Shown here: in pieces, positions 14,857 through 23,635 of the stretch | Layout of the letters: the number at the start of each line of letters is the position of its first letter | How positions within the stretch are numbered: the stretch's first letter is position 1 | NCBI GenBank assembly: GCA_045125935.1 | Contig: JBGVNW010000014.1 | Location: forward strand, 46,462 to 110,461 | Length of the DNA stretch: 64,000 bases | Source: CAG-877 sp045125935 | GTDB lineage: Bacteria; Bacillota_I; Bacilli_A; RF39; UBA660 | Direction of reading: 5' to 3' | Notes under the pieces: model-generated | What the model was told of the DNA's origin: nothing | Database searches by the model: none | What the model saw: only the letters and a program-made list of their open reading frames with translations | Made by a program: the position numbers and the translations under genes

Positions 14857-15955
14857 ATGGAACTTAAAGAACTAAAAAGACTGTTTGAAAAAGCCCTAAA
14901 TGATATTGAAAATCTATGGAGGTCACTTTGACATCGATGAAATAAAAAAGGAATTAGAAATACTTCAAAAAAAGACCGAAAATACTGACTTCTGGAATGA
15001 CCGTAATAGTGCTGAACAAGTTATAAAAGAAATAACTGACAAAAAAGGCACTGTTTCTATAATTGAAGATTTAAAAGTAAAAGTAAAAGACAATCTAGAA
15101 ATTATTGAATTACTTGAAGTAGAACCAGATAATCTATTACAATCAAATTTAGAAGAATTTGCTAATAATCTTGATAGTGAATTAAATAAACTAAATTTAG
15201 TTTTACTGTTAAATGGACCTCATGATAAAAATAATTGCATTGTCGATATTCATTCTGGTGCTGGTGGAACAGAAGCTTGTGACTGGGCGATGATGCTATA
15301 TAGGATGTATACTAGATGGTGTGAAAAGAAAGGCTACAAGATAGAATTGTTAGACTATCAAGATGGCGAAGAGGCAGGTATAAAAAGTGTTTCAATGTTA
15401 GTAAAGGGAACTAATGCCTATGGATATTTAAAAACAGAAAAAGGAGTACACAGATTAGTTCGCTTATCACCTTTTGATTCTAGTAATCGTCGTCACACGT
15501 CTTTTGCATCAGTTGAGGTAACACCTGAAATTGATCAAGATAACAGTATTGAAATAGATGAAAAAGACTTAAAAATAGATGTGTATCGTTCAAGCGGATG
15601 CGGTGGACAAGGAGTAAATACTACAGATTCGGCCGTAAGAATCACTCATTTGCCTACTAAAATAGTTGTTACTTGTCAAAATGAAAGAAGTCAAATTCAA
15701 AATAAAGAACAAGCTTTAAAAGTTCTGAAAAATAAATTGTTACTAAAAAAGTTAGAAGAACAAGAAGCTGAATTAAATCAAATAAAAGGAGTACAAAAAA
15801 ATATTGAGTTTGGTTCTCAAATAAGAAGTTATGTAATGCACCCATACTCAATGGTAAAAGATCATAGAACAAACACTGAAACTAGTAGTGTTGATAAAGT
15901 TTTAGATGGAAATATAGATATGTTCATAGAAGATAATTTAAAAAAGGGGTTATAG
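14857..15955 (+). CDS. prfB: Peptide chain release factor 2, made by programmed +1 frameshift
   Basis: RF2 releases finished proteins at UGA and UAA. The gene opens at ATG 14857 (ribosome site GAGAGGG), is read for 24 codons (MELKELKRLF...WRSL) and meets an in-frame TGA at 14929-14931. Skipping one T gives GAC ATC GAT and continues as IDEIKKELEI to TAG at 15955, about 366 aa in all. The second frame has the GGQ peptidyl-hydrolase motif (SGCGGQGVNTTDSAVR) and the anticodon-like region around SPFDSSNRRHTSF, where SPF is the RF2 form of the codon-recognition tripeptide. The yitT pair follows within 3 bp. Confidence 0.96.
14918..14931 (+). promoter_or_regulatory. RF2 programmed frameshift site
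   Basis: An internal Shine-Dalgarno GGAGG (14918-14922) sits three bases before the slippery CTT codon (14926-14928), followed by TGA and C. This is the classical prfB autoregulatory site: scarce RF2 makes ribosomes pause at TGA and shift +1, restoring RF2. Confidence 0.95.
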
Positions 15956-15957
15956 AT

Positions 15958-16839
15958 ATGAATTTTTTATCACAAACAAGAAACTTTAAAATATTAGAAA
16001 GAATCAATGAAAAAGCACGAACTAAAAGAATTGTAAGCTTCATCCTAGGAAGTTTAATTATCGCAATAGCCTATAATTTGTTTTTAGCACCAAATAATTT
16101 AGTTGCTGGTGGAGTTAGTGGTATTGCGATAATCTTAAAAGGATTATTTGATTTTGATGATTTTATTGTCATTTTATCACTAAATATATTTTTATTGATT
16201 TTAAGTTACTTTTTACTAGGTAAAGAAAAAACAAGAGGTTCAATTCTAGGTTCACTAGTTTTTCCAATATGTGTAAAACTAACTTCTGATATTGGTAGTG
16301 TAATTGATATTGATACATCACAATTATTAATTTCTGCTGTATTTGGTGGAGTATTATATGGCCTTGGAATTGGAATGATATTTAAAGCCGGATTTACTTC
16401 TGGTGGAACTGATATTTTAAATCAAATATTGAATAAGTATTTAAAGCTAAGTATTGGTAAAAGTATGTTATGTACAGATGGAACAATTACATTATCATCT
16501 GCCTTAGTATTTGGAACAAATAAATTAATGTATGCTATTATTGTTTTATATATTGTTAGTATTATGTCAGATAGAGTAATTCTAGGAATCTCAGATAGTA
16601 AAGCATTCTATATTATTACTGATGAGGAAAAAGCAATTAAAGAGTATATTTTAAAATATTTAAATCATGGTGTTACAGTTTTTAATGCTAAAGGTGGCTA
16701 TACAAAAGAAAAACAAAACGTTTTGATGTGTGTATTACCTACAAAAGATTATTATCGTTTAAAAGCGGGAATCTTAGAAATAGATCCAGAAGCCTTCTTC
16801 GTTGTAACGGACGCTTATGAAGTATTCGGAGGTGAATAG
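15958..16839 (+). CDS. YitT family membrane protein, first copy
   Basis: The 293-aa protein has five to six membrane spans in the first 200 residues, including the family hallmarks NLFLAPNNLVAGGVSGIA and FKAGFTSGGTDILNQ, and a C-terminal soluble DUF2179 domain (AFYIITDEEKAIKEY...HGVTVFNAKGGYT). YitT proteins are widespread in Firmicutes; the transported substrate or function is not established. It starts two bases after prfB and is followed directly by a paralogue, so prfB and both yitT genes probably form one transcript. Confidence 0.9.
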   Translation: MNFLSQTRNFKILERINEKARTKRIVSFILGSLIIAIAYNLFLAPNNLVAGGVSGIAIILKGLFDFDDFIVILSLNIFLLILSYFLLGKEKTRGSILGSLVFPICVKLTSDIGSVIDIDTSQLLISAVFGGVLYGLGIGMIFKAGFTSGGTDILNQILNKYLKLSIGKSMLCTDGTITLSSALVFGTNKLMYAIIVLYIVSIMSDRVILGISDSKAFYIITDEEKAIKEYILKYLNHGVTVFNAKGGYTKEKQNVLMCVLPTKDYYRLKAGILEIDPEAFFVVTDAYEVFGGE

Positions 16840-16840
16840 A

Positions 16841-17698
16841 TTGAAAAGTATTGCCGAAAGAATACACAGGAAAAAAATAGTTCAAAGATTTGCCATGCTT
16901 ATAGTAGGTTTATTCATAAGTGCAATAGTGTATAACTTGTTCCTACTGCCAATCAATCTAGTAACTGGTGGAGCTGGTGGTATTGCAACAATTACTAACT
17001 ATGTTTATGATATTGATCCAGCATTTATGATTTTATTAGTTTCTGCTGCTTGTGGCGTTTTAAGTTTATTATATTTAGGAATAGAAGAAACTATTGCTAT
17101 AACAGCCGCAACAATAATTTATCCATTATTTGTTAAAATTACTGCTCCAATAAGTGAATTAATTTTTATTGATTATCATGATATGTTTTTAGTTGTAATT
17201 TATGCAGGAATAATTGGTGGATTTGCAAATGGTTTAATGTATAAAAGTGGATACAGTGGTGGAGGACTTGCTGTTATTGGCCAAATTTTAAAAAAATATT
17301 ATAATATTCCTATCGCAACAACAAGTGGTGTTATGAATGCAATAATAGTAGTAATAGGTGCACTATTCTTTGGTTGGACAAAAGCGATGTATGCTCTAAT
17401 TTTAATTTATATTAATAGCTTAGTAATTAATAAAATATTATTAGGTATTTCAACTAATAAAGCTTTCTATATAATTACAACTGAAACAGAAAAAATTAAA
17501 GATTATATTATAAGAACGCTAGGACATAGTGTAACAGTCTTTGATATAAAAGGTGGCTTTCTATCAAAGAAAGGGAATGTTATTTTAACTGTTGTACCTA
17601 CAAATGAGTATTATAAAGTAACAGAAGGAATTAAAATGCTTGATGATAAAGCCTTCTTTGTTGTTACTGATTCTTATGAAGTTGTAGGAGCAAAATAA
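16841..17698 (+). CDS. YitT family membrane protein, second copy
   Basis: This paralogue of the preceding gene has the same plan: spans with NLFLLPINLVTGGAGGIA and YKSGYSGGGLAVIGQ, then a DUF2179 domain (AFYIITTETEKIKDY...HSVTVFDIKGGFL). TTG 16841 is the likely start because GGAGGTGA ends about five bases before it; the ATG at 16817 would sit inside the previous gene. The two copies differ at most positions, so the duplication is old, and the pair may form a heteromer (inference). It ends before a strong terminator. Confidence 0.9.
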   Translation: MKSIAERIHRKKIVQRFAMLIVGLFISAIVYNLFLLPINLVTGGAGGIATITNYVYDIDPAFMILLVSAACGVLSLLYLGIEETIAITAATIIYPLFVKITAPISELIFIDYHDMFLVVIYAGIIGGFANGLMYKSGYSGGGLAVIGQILKKYYNIPIATTSGVMNAIIVVIGALFFGWTKAMYALILIYINSLVINKILLGISTNKAFYIITTETEKIKDYIIRTLGHSVTVFDIKGGFLSKKGNVILTVVPTNEYYKVTEGIKMLDDKAFFVVTDSYEVVGAK

Positions 17699-17709
17699 TG
17701 TCAATAGAT

Positions 17710-17736
17710 GAGGAGAATTGCTTACTCCTCTTTTTC
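17710..17736 (+). terminator. Terminator of the prfB-yitT operon
   Basis: GAGGAG pairs with CTCCTC around AATTGCTTA and is followed by T5. Confidence 0.85.
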
Positions 17737-17750
17737 TATAAAAAAAAATA

Positions 17751-17759
17751 TGATATAAT
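17751..17759 (+). promoter_or_regulatory. Extended -10 promoter of ftsE
   Basis: TGA followed by TATAAT, 25 bp before the ftsE ATG and just after the terminator, forms an extended -10 element. No clear -35 is visible. Confidence 0.6.
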
Positions 17760-17783
17760 AAATTACTAAGGTGGTGAATAAAA

Positions 17784-18482
17784 ATGGATTTAATCAGAAT
17801 AAAACACGTTGAAAAAAAATATAAGAACGGAGTTACAGCTATTCATGATTTAAATTTAGCCATTGAGAAAGGTTCATTTGTTTTTGTTATAGGTGGATCT
17901 GGAAGTGGGAAGAGTACATTAATAAAAATGTTATATCGTGAAGAAAAACCAACGAAAGGACAAATAATAGTTGGTGGACTTGACGTTGCAAAATTAAAAA
18001 ATAAAAAAGTATATAAACTAAGAAGAAAACTAGGTATTGTCTTTCAAGATTACAGACTATTACCTAAACTAACAGTTTATGAAAATGTTGCTTTTGCTCT
18101 AGAAGTAATTGGTGCAAAAAAAGATGAAATAAGAGTAAAAGTTTTAAAAGCATTAGAAGAGGTAGGGTTAAAGAATAAAATACATAATTATCCTGATCAA
18201 TTATCCGGAGGAGAACAGCAAAGAGTTGCAATTGCCAGAGCTATCGTTAATAATCCGAAGTTATTATTATGCGATGAACCGACCGGAAATCTTGATCCAG
18301 AAAAGAGTATGGAAGTAATGAAGGTTCTTGATGATATAAATAAAACAAGAGGTACAACAATCATAATGGCTACTCATGATCAACAGATTGTTAATAGTAT
18401 GAAAAAACAAGTCCTTATCTTAAAAGAAGGACATTTAGTAAACTTTAAAGAGAAAGGAACATACGATAATGAAGCCATTTAG
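17784..18482 (+). CDS. ftsE: Cell division ATP-binding protein FtsE
   Basis: FtsE is the ATPase of the FtsEX complex, which turns on peptidoglycan hydrolases at the division site. The 232-aa ABC domain has Walker A GGSGSGKST, Q-loop VFQDYRLLPKLTVYENVAF (a strongly FtsE-like stretch), signature LSGGEQQR, Walker B LLLCDEPTGNLDP and H-loop MATHD. The stop codon overlaps the start of ftsX by 14 bp. With the M23 hydrolase gene downstream, this makes a complete FtsE-FtsX-hydrolase operon. Confidence 0.96.
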   Translation: MDLIRIKHVEKKYKNGVTAIHDLNLAIEKGSFVFVIGGSGSGKSTLIKMLYREEKPTKGQIIVGGLDVAKLKNKKVYKLRRKLGIVFQDYRLLPKLTVYENVAFALEVIGAKKDEIRVKVLKALEEVGLKNKIHNYPDQLSGGEQQRVAIARAIVNNPKLLLCDEPTGNLDPEKSMEVMKVLDDINKTRGTTIIMATHDQQIVNSMKKQVLILKEGHLVNFKEKGTYDNEAI

Positions 18483-19368
18483 AATGTTAGGACGTAGTAT
18501 ACGTGACGCCTTTAAAAGTGTAATTAGAAATTTTAGTTTATCATTAGCATCAATTTCCTGTATTACAATAACATTAATAATTGTTGCGATTGCCATTATG
18601 GCTTCCTTGAATGTTACAAATTTCACTGACTTAATTGAAAAAGACATGACAATTGTTGTGTTTGTAGATAATGAAGCAACAGATGCAGATTTGAAATTAA
18701 TAGAAACAGAAATAGAAGATTTATCTAATATTCAAAAAATAGAATTCATATCCAAAGAGGAAGTCGGAGAACAAATAAAACAAGAATCCGAAGTATTTGA
18801 AGTGGTACTTGAAGAATTTGAAGAGGGAAATAGCCCGTTAAAAGATACATATCAAGTAAAGGTAAAAGATATTGAAAAAATTAAAGAAACAGCAGATGCA
18901 ATAAAAGAAATAGAAATGGTTTCTGTTGTAAGATATGGCGAAGGCATGGTAGAAAAATTAGTATCTGCTTTTGATTCAATTAAGAAGGTTACTTATGGAA
19001 TAGTAATTGCATTAGTAGTAGTAACAGTATTCTTAATTGTAAATACTATTAAGTTGACAATATCTGCAAGAAAAAGAGAAATAAGTATTATGCGTTTAGT
19101 TGGAGCAAGCAACTTTACCATTAAAACACCATTTATTATAGAAGGAATGATTCTTGGACTACTTGGTTCTATAGTTCCAGTAGTATTTACAACTTATGGA
19201 TACTTAGCATTTTATAGACATTTTGATGGATATTTATATTCACAATTAATTCAATTAATTAAACCAGAACCATTTATTTATACAACGTCATTAATAATAG
19301 TTGTAATTGGTATTATAGTTGGCATGATTGGTAGTGCTAGTGCCGTTAAGAAGTACTTAAAAATATAA
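18469..19368 (+). CDS. ftsX: Cell division protein FtsX
   Basis: FtsX is the membrane half of FtsEX and passes the ATPase signal to an outside hydrolase. The 299-aa protein has the expected four spans: one at about residues 22-45 (ISCITITLIIVAIAIMASL), then an extracellular loop of roughly 130 residues carrying the FtsX extracellular domain (MTIVVFVDNEATD onward), and three C-terminal spans from about residue 180. The cytoplasmic loop KREISIMRLVGAS is typical. It overlaps ftsE by 14 bp and the hydrolase gene by 1 bp (TAATG), a sign of tight coupling. Confidence 0.95.
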   Translation: MKPFRMLGRSIRDAFKSVIRNFSLSLASISCITITLIIVAIAIMASLNVTNFTDLIEKDMTIVVFVDNEATDADLKLIETEIEDLSNIQKIEFISKEEVGEQIKQESEVFEVVLEEFEEGNSPLKDTYQVKVKDIEKIKETADAIKEIEMVSVVRYGEGMVEKLVSAFDSIKKVTYGIVIALVVVTVFLIVNTIKLTISARKREISIMRLVGASNFTIKTPFIIEGMILGLLGSIVPVVFTTYGYLAFYRHFDGYLYSQLIQLIKPEPFIYTTSLIIVVIGIIVGMIGSASAVKKYLKI

Positions 19369-20582
19369 TGAAAACGAAAAAAATAATTTGCTCAATAATT
19401 ATAGTTTCAATATTTGTATCATTCTTTACACTACCTTTAAATACAAAAGCTAAAACTATAAAAGAATTTGAAGCTGAAGTGGAAAAGTACACAAAAGAAC
19501 TTGAAGAGATGAAAAATAAAGTTGTAACAAATGAAGCAGAGGTTGCTGCGATAAAAAAGAAAATAGCTGCAATTGAAGTTCAGATTGAAACAGCGAAAAA
19601 AGAGATTGAAAATCTCCAAGAGGAAATAGATCAAAGTAACTTAGAAATAGAACAAAAAAGTGAAGAGAGTAGAAGAATCCTTGAATACTATCAAATATCA
19701 AATGGAGACAATGCTTATTTAGAGTATGCCTTTGGTGCAACTAGTATTACAGATATGATATATCGTTTATCTGTAATTGAACAATTAACAGATTATAATG
19801 ATAAGATTATGAAAGAATTAGAGGCACTAATTGAAAAAAATCAAAAACAACAAGAAGAATTATCACAAAAACAAGAAAAGCTAGAAAGAATGCAAGAAAG
19901 TTTATATGATGAACAGGTAAAAATAAACGCTGATATCGTAGCTTTAAAAGCTGGTATGCCAGGAGTTGAAGAACAGATAAAAGCTGCAAAAAATCAATTA
20001 GAATATTATAAGGATTTAGGTTGTGGAGATACAGAAGATATCCAAAAGTGCCAATATCGTATAGAACAAACTAAACAAGATGCCTCATCCTCAATTCCAA
20101 GTGCCAATGGTTTCTATAGACCTATAGAATATGGTTATGTTACTCAATGGTATACAGGTTGTAAAAGTTGGAATTCAAGTCGACGCGTTTGTGAAGGTCA
20201 TATTGGAATAGATATATCAAGCTCCAATAAAAGTATTGATGTTTATCCAATTGCTCCCGGTTACGTTGTAGGAACATACTATGATAGTGCTGGAGCATTA
20301 GTCGTAAGAATTAAGCATAAATATAATGGAAGGTACATATATTCAACATATGCTCATCTAAGAAATTTTGCAGTAAAAGAAGAGCAATACGTTTCTGCAT
20401 ATACTGCAATAGGACAAATGGGTTCAACAGGTAATTCAACAGGTCCACATGTTCACTTAGAAATAACAAACTGTGACTGGTATTCAGCTGGTGGTGGTTG
20501 TGTTTGGGAATCGTACGCAAGGTATAATACAATAAATCCAACCCAATATGTAAGTTTCCCTTCAAAATGGAGTAACAGATAA
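19368..20582 (+). CDS. Secreted coiled-coil M23 peptidoglycan hydrolase (EnvC/PcsB-like partner of FtsEX)
   Basis: The 404-aa protein begins with a signal peptide (ICSIIIVSIFVSFFTL...NTKAKT). A long coiled coil occupies about residues 28-220, rich in Glu, Lys and Gln, like the FtsX-docking coiled coil of PcsB, EnvC or CwlO. The C-terminal domain is M23/LytM: zinc ligands are in GHIGIDIS (His, Asp) and GPHVHLE (HxH), with YAHL as the additional active-site His. All catalytic residues are present, so it should be an active endopeptidase. FtsEX partners in streptococci carry CHAP instead of M23. Its position directly after ftsX supports activation by FtsEX. Confidence 0.93.
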   Translation: MKTKKIICSIIIVSIFVSFFTLPLNTKAKTIKEFEAEVEKYTKELEEMKNKVVTNEAEVAAIKKKIAAIEVQIETAKKEIENLQEEIDQSNLEIEQKSEESRRILEYYQISNGDNAYLEYAFGATSITDMIYRLSVIEQLTDYNDKIMKELEALIEKNQKQQEELSQKQEKLERMQESLYDEQVKINADIVALKAGMPGVEEQIKAAKNQLEYYKDLGCGDTEDIQKCQYRIEQTKQDASSSIPSANGFYRPIEYGYVTQWYTGCKSWNSSRRVCEGHIGIDISSSNKSIDVYPIAPGYVVGTYYDSAGALVVRIKHKYNGRYIYSTYAHLRNFAVKEEQYVSAYTAIGQMGSTGNSTGPHVHLEITNCDWYSAGGGCVWESYARYNTINPTQYVSFPSKWSNR

Positions 20583-20620
20583 AAATAACAGGCAAGTGAT
20601 AAAACTTGTCTGTTATTTTT
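20582..20620. terminator. Bidirectional terminator
   Basis: AAAATAACAG(G)CAAG pairs with CTTG(T)CTGTTATTTT. A T run follows on the plus strand and an A run precedes it, so it serves both the M23 gene and the convergent minus-strand gene, whose stop codon lies inside the arm. Confidence 0.85.
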
Positions 20621-21485
20621 TTTCTTTAGATAATTCTAAGTCATCATTATATTTAGCATCAACAATTCCTCGTAACTTACTTAATATGTGTTTATCATCT
20701 CTTCCTACAATATCTTTAGGCGTATCTAAATTAAGACCTTTTGTGCTACCAGTAGGTTTTTTAACATTATTAATAATTGCCTCCCAGTAATCTAATCCAC
20801 TATTAGAAGTAGAGGAAATATTTCCGATATCTTTAACATCAAAATATTCTTCTTTAGGTGTAGTATATAAAACAAAGGCATCAAAATAAGTTTTTAAACT
20901 TTCCTCCGTAACCCCAAAATATCCAAAATGTATTAAGTCTGTTGCAAATTGTCTACCGATATCAGTTAAATTAAGAAAATAACCAGGATGTGGCGTAGAC
21001 ATAGCAACAGCCCATCTAGGTTCTTCATAATATCTTTCAAATCTATTTTCCTCGGTTATACAAAATTGTCTAAACGTTGGATCTAATAAAAATAATCTAT
21101 TAGTAATCTTTTCATCATTCATAGTAGGTATTTGTACACAGGTAACAGAGTGAATTCTATTTGTTCCGATAACATCGCCAATATTAAAAGAAATATTTTC
21201 AAGTTTTAATTTATTAAGAATATTATCCAAAAAAACTTGTGCTCTTGAGCATCTTCCAACAAAAGAAGAATAAAGTGGTGATTCGACACCTGTACAAATA
21301 TTAATTCTCGTACGATATATGAGCCAATTTAGCAAATCAGTAACGCAACTATCAAGGACATATCCATTATGCTCATAAAAATCTTCTATCGCGGCAATGT
21401 CTCTAACATCAATATCTGCATTATAAGGTTCAGCTTCGAATAAAAAATCCTCAAGTTTTCCACTATTATTACTACTGTACAGCAT
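20613..21485 (-). CDS. Unknown 290-aa protein with transglutaminase/papain-like triad
   Basis: I do not know this protein as a named family, but it shows a Cys...His...Asp order typical of transglutaminase- or papain-like enzymes: FVGRCSRAQVFLDN (about residue 79, Cys before a helix), NRIHSVTCVQI (about 112-122) and FLLDPTFRQF (about 131-141, where the Asp precedes Pro). Papain-like deamidases and peptidases use this layout. There is no signal peptide. GTAGGAGGCG is a strong ribosome site before the ATG. It is divergent from the 28-aa ORF and ABC exporter at 21616-23494, with the two promoters about 45 bp apart, hinting at a joint role in peptide processing. Confidence 0.65.
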   Translation of the reverse strand: MLYSSNNSGKLEDFLFEAEPYNADIDVRDIAAIEDFYEHNGYVLDSCVTDLLNWLIYRTRINICTGVESPLYSSFVGRCSRAQVFLDNILNKLKLENISFNIGDVIGTNRIHSVTCVQIPTMNDEKITNRLFLLDPTFRQFCITEENRFERYYEEPRWAVAMSTPHPGYFLNLTDIGRQFATDLIHFGYFGVTEESLKTYFDAFVLYTTPKEEYFDVKDIGNISSTSNSGLDYWEAIINNVKKPTGSTKGLNLDTPKDIVGRDDKHILSKLRGIVDAKYNDDLELSKEKK

Positions 21486-21508
21486 AACTACGCCTCCTAC
21501 TATAATTA

Positions 21509-21514
21509 ATTATA
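21509..21514 (-). promoter_or_regulatory. -10 box of the transglutaminase-like gene
   Basis: TATAAT on the minus strand lies about 24 bp before the ATG. The matching -35 is weak (TTTTGT or similar), so the promoter may need an activator or be of low strength. Confidence 0.45.
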
Positions 21515-21557
21515 TCATACCATAATAAACAACAAAAGCACTATCAACAAAAAAAGG

Positions 21558-21586
21558 TTGACAGAATATAAAAGGAGTGTTAAACT
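21558..21586 (+). promoter_or_regulatory. Strong promoter TTGACA-17-TAAACT
   Basis: A consensus -35 TTGACA (21558-21563) and a -10 TAAACT (21581-21586) are exactly 17 bp apart. Transcription should start near 21593, about 23 bp before the 28-aa ORF. Confidence 0.75.
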
Positions 21587-21615
21587 AAACTTGAATTTAA
21601 AGAGGAGTGGGAAAA

Positions 21616-21702
21616 ATGAAGATTTTAAATTTAAACACAAATAATAAACTTATAGTAGAAAAAGAATGGGGTAGGAAAATCGTAATTTTTCCTGCTATGT
21701 AA
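21616..21702 (+). CDS. 28-aa peptide ORF upstream of ABC exporter
   Basis: This short ORF encodes a peptide that starts MKILNLNTNNKL and ends GRKIVIFPAM. It has an excellent ribosome site (AGAGGAG, nine bases before the ATG) and sits right behind the best promoter in the region. The N-terminal half is polar with Asn and Thr; the C-terminal half is basic then hydrophobic. An attenuator-like hairpin follows, then the ABC exporter gene. It could be a signal or antimicrobial peptide exported by that transporter, or a leader peptide controlling transcription. It lacks a run of one amino acid, which argues against classical amino-acid attenuation. Confidence 0.55.
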   Translation: MKILNLNTNNKLIVEKEWGRKIVIFPAM

Positions 21703-21721
21703 TCAATTTACTTTACAATAA

Positions 21722-21752
21722 CCTACTATAAGAAATAGTAGGTTTTAATTTT
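21722..21752 (+). terminator. Terminator or attenuator between the 28-aa ORF and the ABC gene
   Basis: CCTACTAT pairs perfectly with ATAGTAGG around AAGAA, followed by TTTTAATTTT. It lies just before the ribosome site of the ABC gene, which has no other promoter in view, so read-through probably sets the ratio of peptide to transporter. Confidence 0.75.
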
Positions 21753-21763
21753 AAGGAGGATAT

Positions 21764-23494
21764 ATGAAAAATTTAAAAGAATTTATACCTCTATGGAAAT
21801 TAATTAAGGAAGAAAAAGTAAGATTAATTCTTGCAAGTATCTTAATACTTTTATCTGGTCTTGCTGAAATAGCAACAGGTTATTTAAATGGAGCGGCTGT
21901 AGAAGCAATTACTAATATGGCACTAAAACAAGCAATTATTTATCTATTAATTTATTTAGTAATAGAATTACTGATGCATGCGCTTGCATCTAATGTTGCA
22001 AATAGTATGTTAGAACAAGTAGAAAGTAAATTAACTAGAAAACTTGGTTATTTTACTTATCAAAAAGCTCTAGACTTACCAGCATATGCCTATGAAGAAA
22101 AAACATCAGGAGAGGTAATTAATAGAATAACGAATGATGCAGATTCATTGAGCTTTTCATTCGGACATTTATTGAATGTCATCTCATCATTAATAGCATC
22201 ATTTGTAGTAATAATATATATTTTTATAAATTCTTGGATTATAGGAATAGAAATCTTAATATTTTTAGGAGTCTTATTTTTGTTCATAAGAAAATATAAT
22301 CCTATGATGGAAAAAGCTCATAAAGAAAGAAAAGAACAGCAAGATACTTTTACTTCATTAGTTACAGAATCTATTAGAGGTATAAGAGAAATTAAAACAT
22401 TAGGAATAAAAAGAAGTTTATTAAAAGATATGACTGAAATAACAAAAAATATTTACAGTAGATCAAAAAATGAAATAGATATAAGAAAGAAATTCAATTT
22501 TATAACAAGAGTCTTAAAAGGATTCTTAGAGGTTGGCGTTTTTATAACATGTATAATCTTATTGTACTATAATGAAATAACATTAACTTTCTTTATCGCA
22601 ATGACATATTACGTTTATAGATATATGTGGTTAATTGAAAATATCAATAGCCTAACACAAACATATCAAAAACTAGTAGTATCGTTAAGCAGAGTTAATG
22701 AAATATTAGAAAATAGATTATATAAAGATGAATATTTTGGACAGAAGAATATAATTGATTCAAAAGGTGTTCTTGAATTTAAAAATGTAACATTTGCTTA
22801 TCCAAATGAAACAAAAACTCTAAATAATTTTAATTTAACAATAGAACCTAATAAAAAGATTGCTATTGTAGGAAAATCTGGTCAAGGAAAATCAACTTTG
22901 TTTAATTTAATTACTCGGATATTTGATCCTCAAGAAGGAAAAATTTTATTAGACGGAGTAGATATAAAAGAATTATCAGAAGAAGAATTACGTAAAAATA
23001 TTTCAATAATTCGTCAAGAACCTTTTATATTTAATAGAACAATTAAAGAAAATTTTAAGTTAATTGATTCTAAAATACCATTAGTTACTATAAGAAAATA
23101 TACTAAATTAGCATACCTAGATGATTATATTATGTCATTACCTAAAAAATATGACACCGTTCTAGGAGAAAGTGGGGTAAATTTATCTGGTGGACAAAAA
23201 CAAAGACTATCAATCGCAAGAACTTTAGTAAAACAAAGCAAAATAATTTTATTTGATGAAGCTACTTCAGCATTAGATAATGAATCGCAAAAATTTATTA
23301 AAAAAGCTATTGATAATTTAGTAAAATCCCACACAGTTGTCATTGTAGCTCATAGATTATCAACAATAATGGATGCTGATATAATTCATGTTGTGGATAA
23401 GGGTCAAATAATTGCATCTGGAACTCACGATGAACTGATGAAAACAAATAGCATATACAAAAAATTATATGAAACAGAATCTTTAAATTCATAA
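21764..23494 (+). CDS. ABC exporter, fused membrane and ATPase domains (homodimer type)
   Basis: The 576-aa half-transporter has six spans in residues 15-310 and a C-terminal ATPase with Walker A GKSGQGKST, signature NLSGGQKQR, Walker B IILFDEATSALD and H-loop IVAHRLST. All catalytic residues are canonical, so it can work as a homodimer. There is no N-terminal C39 peptidase domain, so any double-glycine leader would need a separate protease; the divergent transglutaminase-like protein is a candidate. AAGGAGG is the ribosome site. It is followed by a terminator and then the 80-aa gene with a DKVDGG motif. The substrate (peptide, drug or lipid) is not evident. Confidence 0.88.
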   Translation: MKNLKEFIPLWKLIKEEKVRLILASILILLSGLAEIATGYLNGAAVEAITNMALKQAIIYLLIYLVIELLMHALASNVANSMLEQVESKLTRKLGYFTYQKALDLPAYAYEEKTSGEVINRITNDADSLSFSFGHLLNVISSLIASFVVIIYIFINSWIIGIEILIFLGVLFLFIRKYNPMMEKAHKERKEQQDTFTSLVTESIRGIREIKTLGIKRSLLKDMTEITKNIYSRSKNEIDIRKKFNFITRVLKGFLEVGVFITCIILLYYNEITLTFFIAMTYYVYRYMWLIENINSLTQTYQKLVVSLSRVNEILENRLYKDEYFGQKNIIDSKGVLEFKNVTFAYPNETKTLNNFNLTIEPNKKIAIVGKSGQGKSTLFNLITRIFDPQEGKILLDGVDIKELSEEELRKNISIIRQEPFIFNRTIKENFKLIDSKIPLVTIRKYTKLAYLDDYIMSLPKKYDTVLGESGVNLSGGQKQRLSIARTLVKQSKIILFDEATSALDNESQKFIKKAIDNLVKSHTVVIVAHRLSTIMDADIIHVVDKGQIIASGTHDELMKTNSIYKKLYETESLNS

Positions 23495-23514
23495 TAGGCG
23501 AAAGCCTATTTTTT
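23493..23514 (+). terminator. Terminator of the ABC exporter gene
   Basis: AATAGGC pairs with GCCTATT around a GAAA tetraloop and runs into T4. It overlaps the stop codon. Confidence 0.85.
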
Positions 23515-23635
23515 CGTAAAAGGAGAAAAAATGAATTAATAAACCACAAAACAAAATATAACGTCTATAAAAACATAAAAGCTCTTTTTATGTGTTAAAA
23601 AATGTGATATTATAAAACAAAGGTAGGGATTATAA

